This document shows, piece after piece, positions 1-6,338 of a stretch of DNA of 11,468 nt. Origin of the DNA: Candidatus Rhabdochlamydia sp. Lineage in GTDB: Bacteria; Chlamydiota; Chlamydiia; Chlamydiales; Rhabdochlamydiaceae. The notes below the pieces were generated by a model. It saw only the letters and a program-made list of their open reading frames with translations. It searched no databases and had not been told where the DNA came from. Where the stretch lies: NCBI GenBank assembly GCA_030043815.1, contig JASHWX010000115.1, positions 1 through 11,468 on the forward strand. The letters run 5' to 3'. The position numbers were made by a program, and so were the translations under genes. Within the stretch, counting starts at the first letter, position 1; every line of letters begins with the position of its first letter.

Positions 1-39
1 CAGCCTCTCGAGCTCGCCGGCCCCAAGACGGAGTCTTAA
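1..39 (+). CDS. Possible 3' end of a truncated upstream gene
   Basis: The first 36 bases are GC-rich and open in frame 1, giving QPLELAGPKTES before a TAA stop at 37-39; base composition turns AT-rich right after the stop. An inverted repeat starts three bases downstream, which suits the end of a transcription unit converging on the glgB-like gene. Twelve residues are too few to name a family, and frames 2 and 3 are also open here for somewhat longer, so this is only a plausible reading of the gene tail. Confidence 0.25.
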   Translation, partial: QPLELAGPKTES

Positions 40-41
40 GT

Positions 42-75
42 TTTCACCAAAATGACAAAATGCGATTTGGTGAAA
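42..75. repeat. Short inverted repeat (10-bp arms, 14-nt loop)
   Basis: TTTCACCAAA at 42-51 is the exact reverse complement of TTTGGTGAAA at 66-75, separated by 14 nt. It sits between the possible gene tail at 1-39 and the larger palindrome at 100-165. Neither strand has a T-run after the stem, so it does not look like a classical intrinsic terminator, although it could stabilise a transcript end. Confidence 0.4.
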
Positions 76-99
76 GAAAGAATGAATGAATGATCCTTA

Positions 100-165
100 A
101 ACTCGATTTTGCACATTTTTTCGGCATCTCCTAGGAGATGCCGAAAAAATGTGCAAAGTCGAGTT
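100..165. repeat. 66-bp near-perfect palindrome at the glgB-like gene 3' end
   Basis: Bases 100-165 are self-complementary about a centre between 132 and 133. The inner 50 bp (108-157) are a perfect palindrome, positions 107/158 form one T-G mismatch (pairable as G-U in + strand RNA), and the outer 7 bp match again. The central 22 bp (122-143) are the GC-richer core around CTCCTAGGAG, flanked by a T6 tract on the left and an A6 tract on the right. On both strands the core is therefore followed by A's, not T's, so the canonical Rho-independent layout is absent. The outer end overlaps the TAA stop (166-164) of the glgB-like gene. It lies between two apparently convergent genes, so a bidirectional termination or mRNA 3'-end role is plausible; a small mobile or repeat unit is another possibility. 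Confidence 0.85.
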
Positions 166-2677
166 AAAATCTTTCTTCAAAGATGAGGACGGAAAGCGGG
201 GGCATGGCAACTCGGAGATGCGTTGCTGCACCCTCTTCTCTCCTAGCAATATACGCATAGGCATTTCTGAATTGTCCAGTGCCTCCATATTGGACACCGT
301 CCGTGTTGAAAATTTCTCGGGCTTCCCTGATTCCGCTCGATTCCGGATCGAGAGGTAAATTGTACTGATGGTATCCCATCGGAGAAAAATTGAAGATGAC
401 AGCGAACGACCCACCTTGACCATCATGGCGGTGAAAGCCGAGGATGTTATCTTGGGGATGATGAGAAATCAGGCGATGCCCGCGTCCCCAAAAAGGGCTT
501 TTTGATCGGTAGAGGCCGTTCATATCTCTGACGCACTCCTGGAGTCCGCGATGAAAGGAAGATTCGTGGAGGACGTTCCATTCGACTGCGCCCTCCTCTG
601 CTCCCAATCGTTCATTCCAAGGCCACTTTTGACCGATCTCATCTCCCATATGAATCATATGGCCAAAACCGGGAGCAAATAAATTCCACGCCAAAAAGAG
701 GCGGATGTCAGCAAACCTGCGCCAGCTGTCCCATGTGGGAATTGAGCCGTAAAGGGTCGAATGGCGATGAGGGGTGCCGCTGGCCGCATCATCGTGGGTA
801 TGGGCGATCATCCAGCGGTCTTGGCCCGCGGCGACATCTGAAAGATGGCGAAGTAATTTGTCGTCAAAATGCGATTTTCTTTGTTCGTAAGGAGTGCGAA
901 AAAAATTGCGCATCTTCCATTGCAGATAGACTCCAAGCTTGGCATCAAATCCTAGTCCTCCTTCGCGCACGGATTGTGTAACGCGAGGAAATCCATCCGT
1001 CTCTTCGGCGATCATGAGGATGCCGGGGTATTGCTCATGCACAAGTGTGTTGAGCTCCTTTAAAAAACTCACGGCGTGCTCTTGAACGCTTCCATGCCGG
1101 GCCACCATGGGGCTGATGGCATCGAGCCTCATGCCGTCGATGTGCATCTGCTCAAACCAATACAAGGCGCTTGAAAACATGAGCCTTCTCGCCTCTTCTT
1201 TGCTCAAGTCAAAATACACGGTGCCCCAAGGAGTCGGTTCGTTGCCGAAAAGATCCGTGCCATCGTATGCGTACAGAGATTGCGAGCGGTCGCCGACGTG
1301 CTCATGCTTGTAGTGGCTGGGGATCCAATCGATGAGAACGCCGATGTTGCGCCGATGGCAGGCATCGATGAAGGATTTGAGATCATCGATATTCTGCAGC
1401 CGCCAATTCGGCGCAAAAAAATGATCGGTCTGATAGCCCCAAGAAAACACATTTTTACTATCCAGCAGCCCGTAAATTTCCACATGAGTGAATCGCATGT
1501 ATTCCAGGTAGTCGACAAGCTGGCGAAAAAGCTCGCGAAACGGCAATTTCTTCCATGAATCGATATGCAGTTCATAAATAGAAAGAGGATTTTTGAGAGG
1601 ATCCATCTGCCGCCTTCTTTCCATCCATTCTTGGTCGGTCCAATCATAAGCATCAATGTCGGTCACGACAGATTCCAACGTATCCTCCTTCGTCTGCATG
1701 ACGGCAAAACTGAACGGATCCGTCCTCGCTGTCCAGTTGCCATGGCAATCCTCGATGCAATAGCGGTAAGTGCGTCCGGGAGGGGCTAGATGCGTCTGCA
1801 TCTCCCAGACACCATGAACATTTTTCTGCATTCCGATACAATGCTCTTCGCGTCCGTAGGCAGTAAGCAGCAAATATACCTGCCTCGCCTGAGGAGCAAA
1901 GACTTGAAATCGCGTTCCATTGAGCGTGATGTGGGCGCCTCTCCACAGATAGAGATGGCGGCTATCGGAGAGCAGCCGCTCCCGTTTTTGCGCGCTTTTC
2001 TCGAAGGACAAGACCCAATTGCGCACCTTCGGCGAGACATTGCCTAATACCATGGTGCGTTGATGGGGATCCAACGAGGGATAAAGAAGAGCGATCCGTT
2101 CAAATTCTTCGAGTTCCTGTGCCATTTCTAACCGGCGCAATTCTGCAGAATTGCTGAAATGCCGCACATTTTCCAACGAATGGCGCATCTCGAGGCGATG
2201 AAGGACCTGTTCAGAGAGATTCTCGCCGCGCACATGCAAAATCGGCAATCGGATTTCGCGCAATAAAGACAAGTTCGCGTTTAATCGCTTTTCTCCTTCC
2301 CGATCGATCATCGGCGCTTTCATATGAATCCACACCGCCCAATAAAACAACGCCCGCGTTTCTGGAGATAGTGTATTAAAAATCCATCTCAATTCATTGA
2401 GAGGGCGATTGGCACTGACGCAGCCCGCTAAATTTTTGACGCCATCCATTGCATGGGTAGTGCGCAATTGCATAGCTCTTAGAACAACAGTCTCATACCG
2501 GTGCCTTGCCAGCTCTGTGATCAGCTGTTTTCGCTCAAGGGCGCCTTCGCAGCTAAAAAAATGGGGAAGGTGCCGTTCAAGATAGGAAAGGCGCTGGAGT
2601 TCAGGGTTGTCCGGGTCGCAAAATGCCCTTCGTACATCGAAGATTTCTCTGTGTAAAAATCCTACGGAAGTACACAT
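164..2677 (-). CDS. glgB: GlgB-like 1,4-alpha-glucan branching enzyme (GH13) with unusual N-terminal region
   Basis: Members of this family cut alpha-1,4 glucan chains and re-attach them by alpha-1,6 links during cytoplasmic glycogen synthesis. The 837-residue product has a CBM48-type beta domain near residues 245-325 and a GH13 barrel from about 365. Visible motifs are YELHIDSW (368-375), the conserved WGYQ (413-416), region I DWIPSH (D450, H455), region II GMRLDAI with the likely nucleophile D519, region III MIAEE with the likely acid E558, and region IV HTHDD (H628, D629). The C-terminal beta domain ends MPPLSVLIFEERF. All catalytic positions expected for GlgB appear present, although region IV (THDDA instead of the usual SHDEV) is divergent. 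The first ~240 residues look helix-rich and do not resemble the usual GlgB N-terminal beta domain, which makes the protein about 100 residues longer than E. coli GlgB. The ATG at 2677 has no good Shine-Dalgarno sequence. It may be a second, divergent branching-enzyme paralogue, so the symbol is tentative. Confidence 0.87.
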   Translation of the reverse strand: MCTSVGFLHREIFDVRRAFCDPDNPELQRLSYLERHLPHFFSCEGALERKQLITELARHRYETVVLRAMQLRTTHAMDGVKNLAGCVSANRPLNELRWIFNTLSPETRALFYWAVWIHMKAPMIDREGEKRLNANLSLLREIRLPILHVRGENLSEQVLHRLEMRHSLENVRHFSNSAELRRLEMAQELEEFERIALLYPSLDPHQRTMVLGNVSPKVRNWVLSFEKSAQKRERLLSDSRHLYLWRGAHITLNGTRFQVFAPQARQVYLLLTAYGREEHCIGMQKNVHGVWEMQTHLAPPGRTYRYCIEDCHGNWTARTDPFSFAVMQTKEDTLESVVTDIDAYDWTDQEWMERRRQMDPLKNPLSIYELHIDSWKKLPFRELFRQLVDYLEYMRFTHVEIYGLLDSKNVFSWGYQTDHFFAPNWRLQNIDDLKSFIDACHRRNIGVLIDWIPSHYKHEHVGDRSQSLYAYDGTDLFGNEPTPWGTVYFDLSKEEARRLMFSSALYWFEQMHIDGMRLDAISPMVARHGSVQEHAVSFLKELNTLVHEQYPGILMIAEETDGFPRVTQSVREGGLGFDAKLGVYLQWKMRNFFRTPYEQRKSHFDDKLLRHLSDVAAGQDRWMIAHTHDDAASGTPHRHSTLYGSIPTWDSWRRFADIRLFLAWNLFAPGFGHMIHMGDEIGQKWPWNERLGAEEGAVEWNVLHESSFHRGLQECVRDMNGLYRSKSPFWGRGHRLISHHPQDNILGFHRHDGQGGSFAVIFNFSPMGYHQYNLPLDPESSGIREAREIFNTDGVQYGGTGQFRNAYAYIARREEGAATHLRVAMPPLSVLIFEERF

Positions 2678-2683
2678 GCAAAA

Positions 2684-2713
2684 ATATTACTCTTTATTAA
2701 TTTATTTCTTCAA
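2684..2713 (-). promoter_or_regulatory. Candidate promoter of the glgB-like gene
   Basis: Reading the minus strand, TTGAAG (2713-2708) and TAATAT (2689-2684) are separated by 18 bp. A start site about 7 nt past the -10 would fall at or next to the ATG at 2677, which implies a leaderless or nearly leaderless message and would fit the lack of a good ribosome-binding site. The region is AT-rich, so a chance match is possible. Confidence 0.25.
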
Positions 2714-2722
2714 TGGTAACAT
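2694..2722 (+). promoter_or_regulatory. Candidate extended -10 promoter of the OMP cluster
   Basis: TGGTAACAT at 2714-2722 has the extended -10 form (TGn + TAACAT). The hexamer 17 bp upstream, TTATTA at 2694-2699, is a weak -35 match. It overlaps the proposed glgB-like promoter on the other strand in this 71-bp divergent spacer. No better promoter is visible before the first OMP gene. Confidence 0.3.
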
Positions 2723-2748
2723 GAACCAGAATCTTTTAGGAAAAAATC

Positions 2749-3789
2749 ATGAGGAAAATTCCTGCTCTGCTTTGTCTTGCTTCAGCTGCATTGTGCGCTG
2801 ATGATCTCGATTCACGGATTTCAGCATTGGAAGCGCGCATGGGCGCGATCAAAGTGGAGACGGCGCAAGGAACTTACGGCGCGCAGATGGCGACCGCCCG
2901 TCCCGTATTTGATGGCCTAGGTTTTTTCGCGACGGCCGATCTTCTCGTCTGGCATCTCAAAGAAGACGGGACGGATTATGCGCTTGCTATTGACAAGAGC
3001 AAGTGCGCGCATTTTGATTGGGATGTCGGTTTCCGCGTTGGCGCCGGCTACGGCATGGAACACGACGCTTGGGTCGGCAAAATCAACTTCACTTGGTTTC
3101 AAACGAACGCTTCCAATCAGACACATTCGCCAAGCGGCGGATTGACCAATGAGCTCGGTGCATTTTTGACCGATGACGGCACTAAAGCCAAGGTCCGCTG
3201 GAATGTCGATTACTATGTCATCGATCTGGAAGTAGGACGGCCGTTTTTTGTCTCCAAGTTCTTTTCTGTCACACCTCAGTGGGGCATCGAGACCGCCTGG
3301 ATCTTTCAACATGTCAAAACGCGCTATTTCCTCGAACCGCCCATTCCCGTCTTCATCGACCAGCTGAAAGTGCGCGCGAAAAACAACTTTTGGGGAATTG
3401 GCCCGAGGGCAGGATTTGATGCGAACTGGTATTTCTGCGAGCATTTCCGCCTCTTTGGCTCTCTCAACGCCGCACTGCTCTGGGGACATTTCGATGTCCG
3501 CGATTTTGAGAAAGAGTCAGGTCCATATATCTCACTGATCATCGATGAGCTGGACGCTGACCTGGACACCGTCGTTCCCAATGCTCAAATGGCCTTAGGG
3601 TTCGGCTGGGACTCCAACATCTTCCAAGACCGCTTCCACATAGGCGTATCTGTGAGTTACGAGTTTCAATACTGGTGGCGTCAAAATCAAATGCTGACAG
3701 CATTTCAATTGGGATCAGCCGATTTTGAAAGGGTCTCCAAAGATTTAACGTTGAACGGAGTGACATTAGATGTCCGCTTTGATTTTTAA
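2749..3789 (+). CDS. Lpg1974/Legionella_OMP-type pore-forming outer membrane protein, paralogue 1
   Basis: This is probably a beta-barrel channel of the outer membrane, 346 residues long. Residues 1-16 form a signal peptide (MRK, then a hydrophobic run ending SAALC, cleavage near ALC-ADD). Residues 18-38 make a short heptad-like helix (LDSRISALEARMGAI) followed by the family's GTYGAQMATARP segment. The rest alternates short hydrophobic/aromatic strands, including WDVGFRVGAGYGMEHDAW (91-108), NNFWGIGPR (212-220) and YWWRQNQ (308-314), and ends DLTLNGVTLDVRFDF with the terminal Phe recognised by barrel-assembly machinery. AGGA (2738-2741) lies 7 nt before the ATG. It is the first of three tandem paralogues, and its last 20 bp overlap the next gene. 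The family is described for Legionella and expanded in environmental chlamydiae. Substrate specificity cannot be read from sequence. Confidence 0.85.
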   Translation: MRKIPALLCLASAALCADDLDSRISALEARMGAIKVETAQGTYGAQMATARPVFDGLGFFATADLLVWHLKEDGTDYALAIDKSKCAHFDWDVGFRVGAGYGMEHDAWVGKINFTWFQTNASNQTHSPSGGLTNELGAFLTDDGTKAKVRWNVDYYVIDLEVGRPFFVSKFFSVTPQWGIETAWIFQHVKTRYFLEPPIPVFIDQLKVRAKNNFWGIGPRAGFDANWYFCEHFRLFGSLNAALLWGHFDVRDFEKESGPYISLIIDELDADLDTVVPNAQMALGFGWDSNIFQDRFHIGVSVSYEFQYWWRQNQMLTAFQLGSADFERVSKDLTLNGVTLDVRFDF

Positions 3790-4855
3790 AAGACTGTTCC
3801 TCTGCGCCATTGCACATTCTCTATTTGCACAGGAAGGAGATCTGAACACGCGCGTTGCTTTGTTAGAGTCGCAAATGAGCGAGGTCGCGACAACGACAGC
3901 CCATGGCAATATCGGCGCAAAGACAGCATCTGCCTATCCGCAGTATGTGGGAGAAAATTGGTTCTTCGTCGGCGACATGCTCTGGTGGCATGCTGACGAG
4001 GGCGGCACCGATTATGCCGTCCTTTACGACGGATTTCCTGAAACGACAAAAGCCCATGGGAAAAATCGCAAACTCAACTTCAAGTGGGACTTTGGCTTTA
4101 AGGCAGGGATCGGCACTCTCTTAGACCAGGACAAATGGGATTTAGCGCTGTATTTCACTTGGTTCCGCACCACCAATTCCTCCGCTTCTTCCCTGCATGA
4201 CGGCAAACTGCTCGTCCCGCTATTAGGGGCCGAGTACCCCGAGCTGACCTCGGAAGTGACATTTGCCGCATCGCAAGTAAAGTCACGCTGGACCATCCAT
4301 TTTTACACATGGGACCTTAACCTCGGCCGCCATTTCTTCGTCAGCAAACGCCTCGCCTTCCATCCCTATGTCGGCGTCAAAGTTGCGCTCATCGACCAGC
4401 ATGTACGCACCCGCTCAGAACTTTTTTTGCCTTATTCCACCAACTTAAGCACAAAAATCAAAAACGACTTTTGGGGATTCGGCCCGATGCTGGGAGGCGA
4501 AGGCAAATGGTTTTTAGGAACCCACTTTAATGTGTTTGGCTCCGCTGCCGCATCCATCCTATGGGGAGAATTTTTCATCCGCCAGCATCAGCATCTCACA
4601 AAATCTCTTCTCGACTCATTGGAGCTCAGCATCCACGAAGTCGTGCCCGCCGCCCAGTTTCAACTCGGCATCGGCTATGAGACCAACATCCACCGCGACC
4701 GTTACCACATCGCTGCCAATGTCCGCTACGAAGAACAAATTTGGTGGAATCAGAATCAAATGCCCTACTTTCCTGTCGGGACCTTTAAATACAAACGCTT
4801 TTCAGAAGATTTAACCCTGCAAGGAATCACTGTCGACGTGAGATTCGACTTTTAA
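3770..4855 (+). CDS. Lpg1974/Legionella_OMP-type pore-forming outer membrane protein, paralogue 2
   Basis: A 361-residue paralogue of the preceding gene, also a predicted outer-membrane beta barrel. The signal peptide is residues 1-20 (KRLFLCAIAHSLFA, cleaved before QEG). It is followed by the short helix DLNTRVALLESQM and the segment GNIGAKTASAYPQ. Shared barrel landmarks are FKWDFGFKAGIG, the NDFWGFGP segment, YETNIHRDRYHI, WWNQNQMP and the C-terminal TLQGITVDVRFDF with terminal Phe. The ATG at 3770 lies inside the end of the first paralogue, in the +1 frame relative to it, with GGAG (3757-3760) 9 nt upstream. Translation is therefore likely coupled to that of the first gene. It is 14-15 residues longer than its sisters; the extra length includes the loop region around KLLVPLLGAEYPELTSEV. 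An operon with both neighbours is likely. Confidence 0.85.
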   Translation: MSALIFKRLFLCAIAHSLFAQEGDLNTRVALLESQMSEVATTTAHGNIGAKTASAYPQYVGENWFFVGDMLWWHADEGGTDYAVLYDGFPETTKAHGKNRKLNFKWDFGFKAGIGTLLDQDKWDLALYFTWFRTTNSSASSLHDGKLLVPLLGAEYPELTSEVTFAASQVKSRWTIHFYTWDLNLGRHFFVSKRLAFHPYVGVKVALIDQHVRTRSELFLPYSTNLSTKIKNDFWGFGPMLGGEGKWFLGTHFNVFGSAAASILWGEFFIRQHQHLTKSLLDSLELSIHEVVPAAQFQLGIGYETNIHRDRYHIAANVRYEEQIWWNQNQMPYFPVGTFKYKRFSEDLTLQGITVDVRFDF

Positions 4856-4867
4856 TTGAGGTAATCA

Positions 4868-5911
4868 ATGAAATACATACTCCCTCTTGCCGTCGCCATG
4901 AGTGCAGTCTACTGTGACGAAAACCTCGATGACCGCGTAGCCAAGCTCGAAACAGACATGAAAATTGTCCGCACAGGCACGGCATTTGGCAATTACGGCG
5001 CCAAGACCGCCTCGGCAAATCCCCAAAATGACGGCTACGGCTTTTTTCTCACGGGAGATTTTCTTTGGTGGAAACTCTACGAAGGCGGAGATGAATATGC
5101 CATTGAGCGAAAAAGCACAAGCAGCACAGCCATCGACGGCAAAGTTAAAACGCTGAATTTCAAATGGGAGCCCGGCTTTAAAGTCGGCGCCGGCTACAAT
5201 ATGGAGCATGACGGCTGGGACATCTTCTTTAATTTCACCTATTACACCACCCGTGCCGACACAACAAAGCGCACTGGCAAAAAACAGGACTTGATCACCA
5301 TCCTTGGCATAAGCGACAGCCTCGCCTCCGAGGCAAAAGCGCGGTGGCACGTCCATTTTTACGACCTCGACGCCACCATCGGCAGAAATTTCTTCGTCAG
5401 TAAATACCTCGCCTTGCATCCCAATGTTGGCATTACCTCTGCTTGGATTTCTCAAAAAAACCACGCCAATTACACACTCACAAGTTCCCATCTCATCGTC
5501 AAGTCGGAAAACGACTTTTGGGGAATCGGACCCCGCCTCGGCCTCAACACCCGCTTCTATCTCGGCAAAAATTTCAGCGTGTATGGCGATGCAGCCGCAG
5601 CGCTTCTTTGGGGAGATTTTACGGTGAAGGAAACCGAATTCGAAGCCGTTCCCTTCATCGCCTTCGATAGCACGAAAGGCAAAGACCTGCATCGCATCGC
5701 CCCCACCCTAGGATTTAGCCTTGGACTTGCCTACGAGACAAACTTTTATCAAGATCGCTACCACATCTTGATCAAACTCGGCTATGAAACCCAGTACTGG
5801 TGGAGACAAAACCAGCTCCCTCACCTTTACCTTTACTCCTTTTCCTATGATCGCTACAGCGAAGATTTAAGTTTATTGGGGTTGACCCTCGATATCAGAT
5901 TTGATTTTTAG
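4868..5911 (+). CDS. Lpg1974/Legionella_OMP-type pore-forming outer membrane protein, paralogue 3
   Basis: The third tandem barrel, 347 residues. A signal peptide covers about residues 1-16 (MKYILPLAVAMSAVYC, then DEN). Residues 19-33 repeat the heptad-like LDDRVAKLETDM helix and residues 41-53 the GNYGAKTASANPQ segment. FKWEPGFKVGAGYNMEHDGW, NDFWGIGPR, YETNFYQDRYHI, YWWRQNQLP and the terminal LTLDIRFDF align with both sisters. The start is well supported: TGAGG (4857-4861) is 6 nt from the ATG and only 12 nt separate it from the previous stop. Together the three genes form an obvious tandem-duplication array that is probably cotranscribed from upstream of 2749. Loops between strands differ most, as expected for surface-exposed parts of a channel protein. 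Confidence 0.85.
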   Translation: MKYILPLAVAMSAVYCDENLDDRVAKLETDMKIVRTGTAFGNYGAKTASANPQNDGYGFFLTGDFLWWKLYEGGDEYAIERKSTSSTAIDGKVKTLNFKWEPGFKVGAGYNMEHDGWDIFFNFTYYTTRADTTKRTGKKQDLITILGISDSLASEAKARWHVHFYDLDATIGRNFFVSKYLALHPNVGITSAWISQKNHANYTLTSSHLIVKSENDFWGIGPRLGLNTRFYLGKNFSVYGDAAAALLWGDFTVKETEFEAVPFIAFDSTKGKDLHRIAPTLGFSLGLAYETNFYQDRYHILIKLGYETQYWWRQNQLPHLYLYSFSYDRYSEDLSLLGLTLDIRFDF

Positions 5912-5934
5912 AATGAATCGGTCTTTTACAAGTT

Positions 5935-5939
5935 GGAGG
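5935..5939 (+). promoter_or_regulatory. Shine-Dalgarno GGAGG that fixes the start of the zinc-finger gene
   Basis: GGAGG lies 6 nt before the ATG at 5946. It selects that start over the in-frame ATGs at 5901 and 5913, which fall inside or just after the end of the third OMP gene and would put a charged 15- or 11-residue extension in front of the signal peptide. Confidence 0.75.
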
Positions 5940-5945
5940 TTTTCT

Positions 5946-6338
5946 ATGAAATGCATACAAGTGTTCTTATTCGTGGCTGTTCTTATCTTCTCATGTATAA
6001 CCTATGTTGATGCGGAAAACTTACAAGTTTATGACAGTCCAAACCGCACTTCTGAAGCCGAAAATTCACATACCATTCCTTGTAGTAAAAGATATATTCC
6101 CATTGATAAAATCGCTTTTGTTAAGAATGCCATTTTAATAGAGATCGAAGGTATGATTATTGAAACTCCTGCAATCTACAGCGACGATTTCGGCTTATAC
6201 ATTCAGCAAGTCAAAATTTCTGGCAATCGCTGCAGCACCTTCGAATGGGAATGTCTTAAATGCGGGTATTGTAACTTCGCTTTGGAAAGGTGCTGTCTAG
6301 TATGTGAGCATGATAGAACAGGTCATAGATGTAAATAA
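5946..6338 (+). CDS. Small exported protein with C-terminal RanBP2-type zinc finger
   Basis: I know of no named function. The 130-residue product begins with a clear signal peptide (MKCIQVFLFVAVLIFSC, likely cleaved after YVDA at residue 23), so it should leave the cytoplasm. Residues 50-92 look like a small beta-rich segment (IEIEGMIIETPAIYSDDFGLYI). The C-terminus carries W101, C103, C106, N110, C117 and C120, which fits exactly the RanBP2/NZF zinc-finger pattern W-x-C-x2-C-x3-N-x6-C-x2-C. Extra C109, C116, H127 and C129 surround it. In eukaryotes such fingers bind ubiquitin (NZF type, with Thr-Phe after the second Cys; here Gly-Tyr) or single-stranded RNA. It lies 34 nt after the OMP operon, and the next gene starts immediately after its stop, so the two probably work together. 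Its base composition is more AT-rich than that of the OMP genes. An exported host-directed factor is an inference. Confidence 0.8.
   Translation: MKCIQVFLFVAVLIFSCITYVDAENLQVYDSPNRTSEAENSHTIPCSKRYIPIDKIAFVKNAILIEIEGMIIETPAIYSDDFGLYIQQVKISGNRCSTFEWECLKCGYCNFALERCCLVCEHDRTGHRCK

Noticed and set aside
1204..1656. 150-codon frame on the minus strand inside the glgB-like gene
   Set aside because: It is an alternative frame of the catalytic barrel region, with biased residue content and no recognisable domain or start signal.
2917..3489. 190-codon open frame on the minus strand opposite the first OMP gene
   Set aside because: It is an antisense shadow of a well-supported gene. The frame is not conserved opposite the other two paralogues at the same position.
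4865..5692. Long open frame (275 codons) on the minus strand opposite the third OMP gene
   Set aside because: It lies wholly against a gene with a signal peptide, ribosome-binding site and two aligned paralogues. It has no ribosome-binding site of its own, and its openness follows from the codon bias of the sense gene.
5882..5914. Possible internal promoter for the zinc-finger cassette (TTGACC ... TAGAAT)
   Set aside because: The spacer is 21 bp, too long for a sigma-70-type promoter, and the -35 lies in conserved barrel codons. The cassette may still be read from the OMP operon.
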